The notes beneath the pieces were generated by a model. It was not told where the DNA came from, did not search any database, and saw only the letters and a list, made by a program, of their open reading frames with translations. The translations under genes and the position numbers were made by a program. Positions 8,724 through 15,995 of a stretch of DNA of 64,000 nt are shown here, one piece after another (the stretch's first letter is position 1; every line of letters starts with the position of its first letter). This stretch comes from Streptomyces lavendofoliae (lineage in GTDB: Bacteria > Actinomycetota > Actinomycetes > Streptomycetales > Streptomycetaceae), in contig NZ_BMTP01000002.1 in assembly GCF_014649735.1 (NCBI RefSeq), positions 241,697 through 305,696 of the forward strand, read 5' to 3'.

Positions 8724-9878
8724 CTACGACAGGAAGTCGCGCGCGATGTTCGCCGCCTGGCGCTCCAGCAGCGGGCCGGCCTCGGCCATGCACCTGGCCG
8801 GGTCCGGCTCCAGCTCCAGCAGCGGGTAGGCGCGGCGGATGCCCGCCCTCCCCAGCGCCTCGGGCTGCAGGGCGAGGCGACCGCACACCGCGACGACCTC
8901 GACGCCCGCGGCGCGGGCCGCCGCCGCCACCCCGGCCGGGGCCTTGCCGTGCAGGGTCTGTTCGTCGAGGGAGCCCTCACCGGTGATCACCAGCGTCGCG
9001 CGGGACAGTGCGGGGCCGAAGCCGAGGACGTCCAGCATGACCTCGATACCGGGGCGGAAACCCGCTCCGAGGGCGACCAGCGCCCCGTATCCGATGCCGC
9101 CCGCGGCGCCGGCGCCCGGCGACTCGGCCAGCTCGGTGGCCCGCGAGCCGGTCGAACCGGCGAGGACGGACGCGAAGTGGGCCAGCGCGGCGTCCAGCTC
9201 CGCGACGTCCTCCGGGGACGCGCCCTTCTGTGGCCCGTACACGGCGGGCGCGCCCTTCGGGCCGGTCAGCGGGTTGTCGACATCGCTGGCGAGGACCAGC
9301 TCCACGTCCGCGAAGCGGGCGTCGAGGCCCGACAGGTCGGCGGTGGCGAGGTCCCTGAGGCCCCCGCCGCCCGGGCCGACGGGCTCCCCGTCCTTGTCCA
9401 GGAACCGGGCGCCCAGCGCGGCCAGCATGCCGGCGCCGCCGTCCGTGGTGGCGCTGCCGCCCACGCCGAAGACGATGGTGCGCGCCCCCGCGTCCAGCGC
9501 GGCGCGCAGCAGCTCGCCGGAGCCGTAGGTGGTGGACGTCAGCGGTGCGAAGACGCCCTCGGGGAGCAACTGGAGGCCCGACGCCTCCGCCATCTCCACC
9601 ACGGCCGTGCCGTCGCGCAGCGCGTACGCGGCGGTCACCGGCGCGCCGAGCGGGCCGGTGACCCGTACCTCACGCCGCTCGAACCCGGCCGCCACCGCGG
9701 CGGCGACCGTGCCGTCACCGCCGTCGGCCACGGGCAGGGTCTCCACCTCGAGCCCCGGGACGACGTGCCGGAGCCCGGCCGTCACCCGCTCCGCGACCTG
9801 TACGGCCGTGAGCGAACCCTTGAACTTGTCAGCCGCGACGAGCACGCGCGCGGCCTCAGTTACTGCTCCGTCCGTCAC
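8724..9878 (-). CDS. Glycerate kinase
   Basis: A 384-residue glycerate 2-kinase (GlxK/GarK family). It phosphorylates D-glycerate from glyoxylate or glycerate metabolism. The family signatures are present: ADKFKGSLTA at the N-terminus, ADGGDGT near residue 58, GVGGSATTDGGAGML in the middle and GEGSLDEQT before the C-terminal lobe. The GTG at 9878 is chosen because the longer frame runs antisense through the rsr gene. Allantoin breakdown, encoded at the far end of this window, yields glyoxylate, so this enzyme could serve that flux. Confidence 0.9.
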   Translation of the reverse strand: MTDGAVTEAARVLVAADKFKGSLTAVQVAERVTAGLRHVVPGLEVETLPVADGGDGTVAAAVAAGFERREVRVTGPLGAPVTAAYALRDGTAVVEMAEASGLQLLPEGVFAPLTSTTYGSGELLRAALDAGARTIVFGVGGSATTDGGAGMLAALGARFLDKDGEPVGPGGGGLRDLATADLSGLDARFADVELVLASDVDNPLTGPKGAPAVYGPQKGASPEDVAELDAALAHFASVLAGSTGSRATELAESPGAGAAGGIGYGALVALGAGFRPGIEVMLDVLGFGPALSRATLVITGEGSLDEQTLHGKAPAGVAAAARAAGVEVVAVCGRLALQPEALGRAGIRRAYPLLELEPDPARCMAEAGPLLERQAANIARDFLS

Positions 9879-9979
9879 CCTTGCATCCCTTGCTTTCGAA
9901 CAGGCAGTCGCGCCGGGGCCGACCCTATCCGGAGGGTGAGACGCTGTGCCACCCCCTGTCCGGCGGGCGGACCCGCTGG

Positions 9980-11590
9980 TCAGGCCGACCAGGGCCAGTG
10001 GGCCGCCTGCCCGGCCTCCAGCAGGGGGACCATGCGGAACGCGGCGTCCGTCAGGCCGCCGAAGGTGTGCCGGGCGGCGTTCCCGGACGGGGCGTGGCCC
10101 GGGCGGTAGCCGGCGAGGTTCCAGGTGTAGACGGGCACGTGTGCCGGGACCTGCTCCGCCGGGTCGCCGTAGTGGCTGTACGCCGCCTGCTCGTCGGTGA
10201 CGATCAGGACCCGGTCGTGGCCGCGGTAGTGCGCGCGCACCGCCTCCGTGGTGTTGGTGCCGCCCATGCTGTGGAAGCGGTCCAGGACCTTCAGGACCGA
10301 CTCGCCCGCGCGGTACGGCACGGGCGCGTGGCCCGTGCCGAACTCGACCAGGTCGGCGTCGGCGGCTCGCAGGGCCAGCGCCGCTCCGAAGACGGCCGCC
10401 GCGTCGGCGCGGTTCAGCCGGGAGCGCTGGGACAGGGGCGCCCACATGGAGCCGGAGCGGTCGACCAGGACCAGGGTCCGGCCGGGCAGCGCGGGCACGT
10501 GTCCCAGCGAGTGGCCGAGCGCCTGCTCCAGCGGGTACGACCAGCGCAGCGACGGCGCGTGCTGGTAGGCGGCCAGGTACCGGAACGGGAACTGGCGGGA
10601 GGCGCCCACGGCCTCCGGGTCGGAGATCCGCGCGGCGACGTCCGCGGCGACCCGGTCGCTCACCCCCGCCTCGTCGAAGTTCCGCAGGTTGCGCAGGAGC
10701 GCCATCGTGCCCATGGACGGGATGACCGCCTCCCAGGCGGCCGCGTCCAGCGGGCCCTGGAGCCAGCCGGCCAGGGCCTCCCAGGTCATGCCCGCCTCCG
10801 CCAGTCGCGCCGCGCCGTCGGGGCCGGTGACCACGGCGCGGCGCTCGGCGACCGGCAGCCCCATCAGCGCCCGGTGGGCGGTGAGCATCCGGTGCGAGGC
10901 GGGCGGGAGCGCGGTTTCGGGGTGGTGGCGGCGGTCAAGGGCGTACTGGAACAGCTCGCCCTGCCGGGGCCTGGCCGGGTCGGGCGCGGCGTGCACCAGG
11001 TTGAGGACGTCGCCGAAGCGGTAGCCCTTGCCGTCCGTGTCGTACTTCAGCAGCGCGCGGGCGGTGTAGAGGCGCCGGACGGCGTCGGCGATGCCGCGCT
11101 TGACGGGCTTGGGCACATTGCGCCCGTACCGGGAGGTCCAGTAGCCGAGCAGTTCGCCCGGCTCGTCCGCGCGCTGGAGGACGGAGGCGACGACCTGCCG
11201 GTTGGCGGGGCCGTCGGTGGCGGTGGCCTCCAGGCGGGCGTGGACGTACTCGGCGGCGCCGACGAGGGCCGCGGTGCGCATGTTGCCCTCGCCCCGCAGC
11301 CAGCCCAGCAGACCGGCGGTCCACTCGGGGTCCTCGACGGCGAGCTCGCGCACGAGCCCGGCGAACCGGTCGTCGCGCTCGCCGCCGGACTCGTAGAAGG
11401 TCGTCTGCGTGACGAAGTTGGCGACGGCGAGCAGGAACAGCTCGGAGCGCGGGTCGCGCAGTACACCGGCGCCGCCCTGGTGGGTGGTGGCGCGGCCGGT
11501 CGACCGTACCGGCGAGACCGCACGGCCGAAGGCGGCGGCGGTGGCGGCCGCAGTGGCGGTGGCGGTCCGGCGGACGTTGAAGCGTGCCAT
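9980..11590 (-). CDS. rsr: Ro60 orthologue (Rsr), TROVE and vWA domain RNA-binding protein
   Basis: A 536-residue orthologue of the Ro60 autoantigen. Residues about 40 to 365 form the TROVE HEAT-repeat ring, with the typical stretches LFLLAVANFV, TEFY-like TQTTFYESGG, GEGNMRTAAL and PSMGTMALLRNLRNF. The C-terminal von Willebrand A domain has an intact MIDAS (D377, S379, S381, T445 and D466). In Deinococcus the orthologue binds Y RNA, which tethers it to PNPase for structured RNA decay. The ATG at 11590 is preceded by GGGGGAA; a longer frame upstream is noncoding. Two Y-like RNAs sit directly upstream on the same strand, the nearer ending 30 bp before this start codon. Confidence 0.93.
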   Translation of the reverse strand: MARFNVRRTATATAAATAAAFGRAVSPVRSTGRATTHQGGAGVLRDPRSELFLLAVANFVTQTTFYESGGERDDRFAGLVRELAVEDPEWTAGLLGWLRGEGNMRTAALVGAAEYVHARLEATATDGPANRQVVASVLQRADEPGELLGYWTSRYGRNVPKPVKRGIADAVRRLYTARALLKYDTDGKGYRFGDVLNLVHAAPDPARPRQGELFQYALDRRHHPETALPPASHRMLTAHRALMGLPVAERRAVVTGPDGAARLAEAGMTWEALAGWLQGPLDAAAWEAVIPSMGTMALLRNLRNFDEAGVSDRVAADVAARISDPEAVGASRQFPFRYLAAYQHAPSLRWSYPLEQALGHSLGHVPALPGRTLVLVDRSGSMWAPLSQRSRLNRADAAAVFGAALALRAADADLVEFGTGHAPVPYRAGESVLKVLDRFHSMGGTNTTEAVRAHYRGHDRVLIVTDEQAAYSHYGDPAEQVPAHVPVYTWNLAGYRPGHAPSGNAARHTFGGLTDAAFRMVPLLEAGQAAHWPWSA

Positions 11591-11620
11591 GTGGATTCCC
11601 CCGAATTCGGTGGGGACGCA

Positions 11621-11784
11621 CGGCGGACGGGGCGCCCGAGGTCGCCCGCCGGCGACGGCCGTCATCACAGCCGCTCCACCTCGCTGAGCCACACCGGCGC
11701 ACGGCCGGTGGCGGGATTCGAACCCGCGCCCTGCTGTCCCCTGAGAAGTATCCGTCGCCTTCGCACCGGGCACCCCGTCCGCCG
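11621..11784 (-). ncRNA. Y-like RNA 1 with circularly permuted tRNA module
   Basis: A predicted RNA of about 164 nt whose ends pair in an 18-bp stem (11767-11784 with 11621-11638, one G-U). An asymmetric internal loop with GUGCGAA on the 5' strand follows, then an 8-bp inner helix (GGCGACGG with CCGUCGCC). Inside, read 5' to 3', are: a T-arm with 5-bp stem and UUCGAAU loop (11727-11711); directly abutting it a 7-bp acceptor-like hairpin closed by five bases (11710-11692); two bases U-G; and a D-arm with 4-bp stem and a GG-containing loop (11689-11673). This order is a permuted tRNA. Known bacterial Y RNAs lie beside Ro60 genes and mimic tRNA. The 3' end is 30 bp from the rsr start codon. The exact ends are inferred from pairing. 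Confidence 0.8.
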
Positions 11785-11844
11785 CGCCTCCCGAGATCAA
11801 GGTGGTCGCGGCGGGTTTCGTGGGAAGGAAGTAGCCGCGGCCGG

Positions 11845-11860
11845 CGCACCGGGAGGTGCG
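11845..11860 (-). terminator. Hairpin downstream of Y-like RNA 2
   Basis: A perfect 6-bp stem (CGCACC with GGTGCG, 4-nt loop) lies 12 bp past the paired 3' end of Y-like RNA 2. It could end that transcript or protect its 3' end. There is no U-tract, so read-through into Y-like RNA 1 and rsr remains possible. Confidence 0.35.
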
Positions 11861-11872
11861 TGACGTACTGCT

Positions 11873-12007
11873 GTCCAGAGTTCAAGGCCGGCGGAACCGA
11901 CAAGGTGCTCTACCGACTGAGCTACACCGGCCCGAAGCCGATGACGGGACTCGAACCCGCGACCGCCCCATTAGCAGTGGAAGTAGGTCCTGCCTTCGCA
12001 CCTGGAC
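11873..12007 (-). ncRNA. Y-like RNA 2 with circularly permuted tRNA module
   Basis: A predicted RNA of about 135 nt. Its closing stem is GUCCAG with CUGGAC (12007-12002 with 11878-11873). An asymmetric internal loop follows with the same 5' motif GUGCGAA as in Y-like RNA 1, then an imperfect inner helix (GGC, GGA, CC paired with GG, UCC, GCC). The tRNA-like module has a T-arm with UUCGAGU loop (11960-11944), an abutting 7-bp acceptor-like hairpin with a UUCGG loop (11943-11925), linker U-A, and a D-arm GCUC/GAGC with loop AGUCGGUA (11922-11907). Arm lengths and linkers match tRNA exactly, but T precedes D. A normal tRNA in either orientation is excluded because no D-arm lies on the correct side of the T-arm. 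Confidence 0.8.
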
Positions 12008-12014
12008 GCTGTTC

Positions 12015-12020
12015 ACTCTA
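12015..12020 (-). promoter_or_regulatory. -10 element for Y-like RNA 2
   Basis: On the minus strand the hexamer is TAGAGT, a good match to the Streptomyces TAGRRT -10 box. Its right-hand edge is seven bases before the first base of the predicted Y RNA closing stem, where a transcript start is expected. No convincing -35 box is visible. Confidence 0.5.
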
Positions 12021-12116
12021 GGGAGACGAACTGTCCGGCCGCCATGGATTATTCGCGCCCCCGGGTGGCTATGCGCCCGAGTCGCGGGTGTCGGCCATTC
12101 GTGTGACGCTCGCTTC

Positions 12117-12407
12117 ATGACGTGGGCATCGTGGACGACGACCGACGTGTACACGGGGCGTGGCGGCGTCCGGACCGAGGAGCTCGGGATCGTCACGGGA
12201 AATGTCACCGTGCACACCACCTGGGCGGGCGGCGAGGCGCAGATCGCCGTCCAGTACAGCGGGGCCTCCGAATGGTTCACCATGACCGGCAGCCCCGTGC
12301 CGTGCCGTTCGGAACGGGACAGCAGGGATCTGCACGAGGCGGTGGTGGAGGCCGTCCGGGAGGGCGGCGGGGCCGTCGTACCGGCGCCGTCCCTGCCGTC
12401 TCCGTGA
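12117..12407 (+). CDS. Conserved hypothetical protein
   Basis: A 96-residue soluble protein with no signal peptide and no membrane helix. It is beta-rich and acidic, with aromatic residues in the MTWASWTTT start and in the EWFTMTGSPVPC segment. A helical end follows (LHEAVVEAVREGGG). I believe similar short proteins occur widely in streptomycetes, but no function is known to me. It is divergent from the Y RNA/rsr unit and lies 38 bp before the Nudix gene, so the two may be cotranscribed. The ATG at 12117 lacks a strong ribosome binding site. Confidence 0.65.
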   Translation: MTWASWTTTDVYTGRGGVRTEELGIVTGNVTVHTTWAGGEAQIAVQYSGASEWFTMTGSPVPCRSERDSRDLHEAVVEAVREGGGAVVPAPSLPSP

Positions 12408-12445
12408 CGGCGGGGCCGGGTGGGCCCGCCCACTACCCTGACCCC

Positions 12446-12937
12446 GTGACGACCACCGATTACGCGGCGTACATCGCCGGACTCCCCCGCGTCCTGGCCG
12501 GCGCCGCGGCGCTCCTGCGTGACGAGGAGGGCCGCGTCCTGCTGGTCGAGCCGAATTACCGGGACGGCTGGGCCCTGCCGGGCGGCACCGTGGAGTCCGA
12601 CGCCGGGGAGACCCCGAGGCAGGCCGCCCGGCGGGAGACCCTGGAGGAGATCGGCCTGGACGTGGAGCTGGGCCCGCTGCTCGCGGTCGACTGGGTGCAC
12701 GGCACGGCGCGGCCCCCGATCGTGGCGTACGTCTACGACGGCGGCGTCCTTGACGGCGACCGCCTCCGCGCCGTCCGGCTCCAGGAGGAGGAGCTGCTGT
12801 CCTGGAAGCTGGTGGAGCGCCAGGACCTGGCGACGCACCTGCTCGGCTCCCTGGGCCCGCGCGTGACGGCGGCCCTCGACGCCCTGGCGGCCGGCGGCGG
12901 CGCCCTGGAACTGGAGAACGGCCGCCCGGTGCGGTGA
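12446..12937 (+). CDS. Nudix hydrolase
   Basis: A 163-residue Nudix protein, predicted to hydrolyse a nucleoside diphosphate linked to another moiety. The Nudix box is GGTVES, DAGE, TPRQAARRETLEEIGL, near residues 48 to 73. The first loop is two residues longer than the canonical GX5E spacing, while the catalytic REXXEE core is intact. The GTG at 12446 was chosen because the upstream frame overlaps the preceding gene. The substrate is unknown. Confidence 0.87.
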   Translation: MTTTDYAAYIAGLPRVLAGAAALLRDEEGRVLLVEPNYRDGWALPGGTVESDAGETPRQAARRETLEEIGLDVELGPLLAVDWVHGTARPPIVAYVYDGGVLDGDRLRAVRLQEEELLSWKLVERQDLATHLLGSLGPRVTAALDALAAGGGALELENGRPVR

Positions 12938-13012
12938 GCGGACGCGCGGCCGCACCGCACGGCGGCGAATCGGGTTGGCGGGGGCGGGCGGCCGCTGCGT
13001 AGCCTCGGCGGC

Positions 13013-13729
13013 ATGACTCTCGTCGCGATCCTGAGCGGTGCCGGTGTCTCCACGGACTCCGGCATCAGTGACTACCGGGGTCCCAACGGGCTGTGGCGGC
13101 GCGATCCGGAGGCCGAGAAGCTGGTCACCTACGCGTACTACATGGCCGATCCGGACATCCGGCGCCGGGCCTGGCTGATGCGGCGCGACGCGGCGGCGCC
13201 GAAGGCCCGACCGAACGCCGCGCACCGGGCGATCGCCGAGCTGGAGCGCACACCGGGCTTCGCGGTCCGCGTCATCACGCAGAACGTGGACGGACTGCAC
13301 CAGCTCGCCGGGATGCCCGCGCGCAAGGTGCTGGAACTGCACGGCACCGCGCGGGCGGTGGTGTGCACGGGGTGCGACGCGCGGTCGTCCATGGACGAGG
13401 CGCTGGCCCGGGTCGAGGCGGGTGAGGACGACCCGCCGTGCGAGGCGTGCGGCGGGATCCTGAAGCCGGCGACGGTGATGTTCGGTGAGCGGCTGGACCC
13501 GGTGGTGCTGGGTGAGGCGACGGGGATCGCCAAGGCCGCCGAGGTGTTCCTCGCGGTCGGCTCGACGCTCCAGGTGCAGCCCGCCGCGTCGCTCGCCGGT
13601 GTGGCGGCGGACCACGGGGCGCGGCTGGTCATCGTGAACGCCGAGCCGACACCGTACGACGCACTGGCCGACGAGGTCGTGCGCGAGCCCATCGGTACGG
13701 CGCTGCCGGAGCTGCTCAAGCGGCTCTGA
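13013..13729 (+). CDS. Sir2 family NAD-dependent protein deacylase
   Basis: A 238-residue sirtuin that removes acetyl or related acyl groups from lysines using NAD, releasing nicotinamide and O-acyl-ADP-ribose. The motifs are complete: GAGVSTDSGI at 9 to 18, TQNVDGLHQLAG at 89 to 100, catalytic H110, and zinc cysteines C118, C121, C143 and C146. The N-terminus is short, so the NAD loop begins almost at the start, as in other bacterial sirtuins. It is convergent with ogt. A macrodomain protein that could process the sirtuin product is about 6 kb away. Confidence 0.93.
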   Translation: MTLVAILSGAGVSTDSGISDYRGPNGLWRRDPEAEKLVTYAYYMADPDIRRRAWLMRRDAAAPKARPNAAHRAIAELERTPGFAVRVITQNVDGLHQLAGMPARKVLELHGTARAVVCTGCDARSSMDEALARVEAGEDDPPCEACGGILKPATVMFGERLDPVVLGEATGIAKAAEVFLAVGSTLQVQPAASLAGVAADHGARLVIVNAEPTPYDALADEVVREPIGTALPELLKRL

Positions 13730-13768
13730 GCGGCTCCGGGCGGTGCCGGGCGCGGGCGCCCCGGGGCG

Positions 13769-14278
13769 TCAGAAGAGGGCGTCCGCGGCCGGGACGGCGG
13801 CGCCGAGGGCGCCTTCGAACGCGAGCAGGCGCTGCTTGCGGTCGAGGCCGCCGCCGTAGCCCGTGAGGCCGCCGCTCGCGCCGATGACCCGGTGGCACGG
13901 GACGATGATGCCGACGGGGTTCTTGCCGTTGGCGAGGCCGACGGCGCGGGAGGCGCCGGGACGGCCGAGGACCGCGGCGAGTTCGCCGTACGAGCGGGTC
14001 TCGCCGTACGGGATCCTGCGCAGCTGCTCCCAGACGCCGCGCTGGAACGGCGTACCGGACAGGTGCAGCGGCAGGTCGAACTCGGTGAGTTCGCGGGCGT
14101 GGTAGGCGTCGAGCTGGCGGACCACCTCGCCGAAGGGGCGGGGGTCCGGGTCGCCGAAGGTCTCCTCCGGCGGGCGGTGGCGCTGGTCGGTCATGTAGAG
14201 ACCGCTGAGGGCCCCGTCGGTGGCGACGAGGGTGAGCGGGCCGTACGGGCTGTCGACGACGGTGTGCCGGCGGTTCAT
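13769..14278 (-). CDS. ogt: Methylated-DNA-protein-cysteine S-methyltransferase
   Basis: A 169-residue suicide DNA repair protein that moves the alkyl group from O6-alkylguanine to its own cysteine. The active site is PCHRV with C128. The helix-turn-helix part (SYGELAAVLGRPGASRAVG) and the asparagine-hinge ANGKNP precede it. The gene starts 13 bp after the stop of the Ada-AlkA gene on the same strand, so both are likely one alkylation-repair operon. Confidence 0.94.
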   Translation of the reverse strand: MNRRHTVVDSPYGPLTLVATDGALSGLYMTDQRHRPPEETFGDPDPRPFGEVVRQLDAYHARELTEFDLPLHLSGTPFQRGVWEQLRRIPYGETRSYGELAAVLGRPGASRAVGLANGKNPVGIIVPCHRVIGASGGLTGYGGGLDRKQRLLAFEGALGAAVPAADALF

Positions 14279-14291
14279 CGGCGGGACTCCC

Positions 14292-15845
14292 TTATACGGG
14301 CAGGTGGTTGACGGGGTGGGTGTCGGTCGCCCACAGGTACTGGACGGCGTACGCGCGCCAGGGCCGCCAGGCGGCGGCGCGGGCGGTCAGGGCGGCGGGC
14401 GTGGAGGGCAGGCCGAGGCCGGCGGCGGCGCGCCGGACGCCGAGGTCGGTCGGGAGGAACGCGTCGGGGTCGCCGAGGGCACGCATGGCGATCACCTCGA
14501 CCGTCCAGGGGCCGAAGCCGGGCAGCGCGGCGAGCCTCGCGCGGGCCTCGTCCCAGTCGCTGCCGGGGCCCAGCCGCAGCGAGCCGCCGGCGAGGGCGCC
14601 GATCAGGGTGGTGAGCGTGGTGCGGCGGCTGCGGGGCAGGGCGAGCGCCTCGGAGTCGAGCGCGGCCAGCGCCTCCGGGTCCGGGAAGAGGTGGGTGAGC
14701 CCGCCCTCCGGGTCGTCGACGGGCGTGCCGTGGGCGGTGACCAGCCGGGCGGCGTGGGTGCGGGCGGCGGCGGTGGAGACCTGCTGGCCGAGGACCGCCC
14801 GTACCGCGAACTCGGCGGCGTCGACGGTACGGGGGACGCGCCGGCCGGGCGCCTTGTCGATCAGGGGCGCGAGGAGGGGGTCGGTGCGGAGCTGGTCGTC
14901 GACCGCGACGGGGTCGGCGTCCAGGTCGAGCAGCCAGCGGCAGCGGCTGATGGCGAGCGTGAGGTCGCGAGGGTCGGTCAGCGACAGGCGGCAGGCGATG
15001 TGGTCGGGGCGGGGAGTGAGGGCGACGATGCCGTGGCCGTGCGGGAGGGCGAGCGTGCGCCGGTAGGCGCCGTCGCGCCACTCCTCCACGCCGGGAACGG
15101 CGGTCGCGGCCAGGTGGCCGAAGAGGTTGTCGGGGTTGAGGGGTGACCGGTACGGGAGGCGCAGGGCGATGACGCCGGGCGTCCCCGGTGCCCTGCCGGC
15201 GCCGCGGCCGTCCCCGGTGCCGCCGGCACCGCGGGTCCTGCCGGGACCGGTGGCGCCGGCACCGGTGTCACCGCCCGTGACGCGGGCGGCGCGGGCGCGC
15301 AGCTCGCTCGGGGAGAGGGCGAAGACCTCGCGCACGGTGTCGTTGAAGGTGCGCACGGATGCGAACCCGGCGGCGAACGCGACGTCCGCCAGGGGCAGTC
15401 CGGTCGTCTCGATGAGGAGCCGCGCCGTCTGGGCGCGCTGGGCGCGGGCCAGGGCGAGCGGTCCGGCGCCCAGCTCGGCGAGCAGTTGGCGCTCGATCTG
15501 GCGGGTCGAGTAGCCGAGCCGGGCGGCCAGGCCGGGTACGCCCTCGCGGTCGACGACGCCGTCCCGGATGAGGCGCATGGCGCGGGCGACCGCGTCGGCG
15601 CGGGCGTTCCACTCCGGCGACCCGGGGCTGGTGTCGGGCCGGCACCGCTTGCACGCGCGGAACCCGGCCTGCTGACAGGCGGCGGCACTCGGGTAGAAGA
15701 CCATGTTCTCGGGCTTCGGCGGCACGACCGGGCAGCTCGGGCGGCAGTAGATGCGGGTGGTCAGGACGGCGGTGAAGAACCAGCCGTCGAATCGGGCGTC
15801 CTTGGACCGGACGGCCCGCACGCAGCGCTCGGTGTCGGTGTGCAT
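14292..15845 (-). CDS. Ada-type regulator fused to AlkA DNA-3-methyladenine glycosylase
   Basis: A 517-residue fusion. Residues 1 to 75 are the Ada zinc domain with C34, C38, C65 and C68; C34 matches the methyl-acceptor cysteine of E. coli Ada. Residues about 85 to 190 form an AraC-type helix-turn-helix. A Gly/Thr/Arg-rich linker leads to the AlkA part: an N-terminal AlkA domain, then the helix-hairpin-helix LPGFGPWTVEVIAMRALG and the catalytic aspartate in PTDLGV. It should sense methyl phosphotriesters, activate repair genes and excise alkylated bases. The O6-methyltransferase domain of E. coli Ada is absent and is supplied by the adjacent ogt. The ATG at 15845 has GGAGG only one base upstream, so a nearby GTG start is possible. 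Confidence 0.92.
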   Translation of the reverse strand: MHTDTERCVRAVRSKDARFDGWFFTAVLTTRIYCRPSCPVVPPKPENMVFYPSAAACQQAGFRACKRCRPDTSPGSPEWNARADAVARAMRLIRDGVVDREGVPGLAARLGYSTRQIERQLLAELGAGPLALARAQRAQTARLLIETTGLPLADVAFAAGFASVRTFNDTVREVFALSPSELRARAARVTGGDTGAGATGPGRTRGAGGTGDGRGAGRAPGTPGVIALRLPYRSPLNPDNLFGHLAATAVPGVEEWRDGAYRRTLALPHGHGIVALTPRPDHIACRLSLTDPRDLTLAISRCRWLLDLDADPVAVDDQLRTDPLLAPLIDKAPGRRVPRTVDAAEFAVRAVLGQQVSTAAARTHAARLVTAHGTPVDDPEGGLTHLFPDPEALAALDSEALALPRSRRTTLTTLIGALAGGSLRLGPGSDWDEARARLAALPGFGPWTVEVIAMRALGDPDAFLPTDLGVRRAAAGLGLPSTPAALTARAAAWRPWRAYAVQYLWATDTHPVNHLPV

Positions 15846-15995
15846 GCCTCCAGCATCGAGCACGCCGAGCCGGTGCCGCTGGCGGAAATACGACATCAGC
15901 CTCGCCCTGCCAGGGAAGCGCCGATTCCCCGGCGGACCGTCCTCACCGCGTGAGAGCATCGCGTCACGCCACGTCGCGACAGTCCCGGGGGATGG

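Noticed and set aside
11700..12020. tRNA gene calls from T-arm and D-arm sequences
   Set aside because: T-arms and D-arms are present on the minus strand but in the order T then D. No anticodon arm lies between them and no CCA-accepting 7-bp stem joins both ends. They are better read as permuted tRNA-like modules of Y RNAs.
11882..13615. Long minus-strand frame with SSVGRAP-like peptide
   Set aside because: That peptide is the translation of the D-arm in the Y-like RNA. The rest of the frame is antisense to the Nudix and Sir2 genes.
12117..13729. A toxin-antitoxin or defence island around Nudix, Sir2 and macrodomain genes
   Set aside because: Sir2 here is a short housekeeping-type deacylase without fused domains, and no partner such as HerA or Argonaute is near, so defence is not supported.
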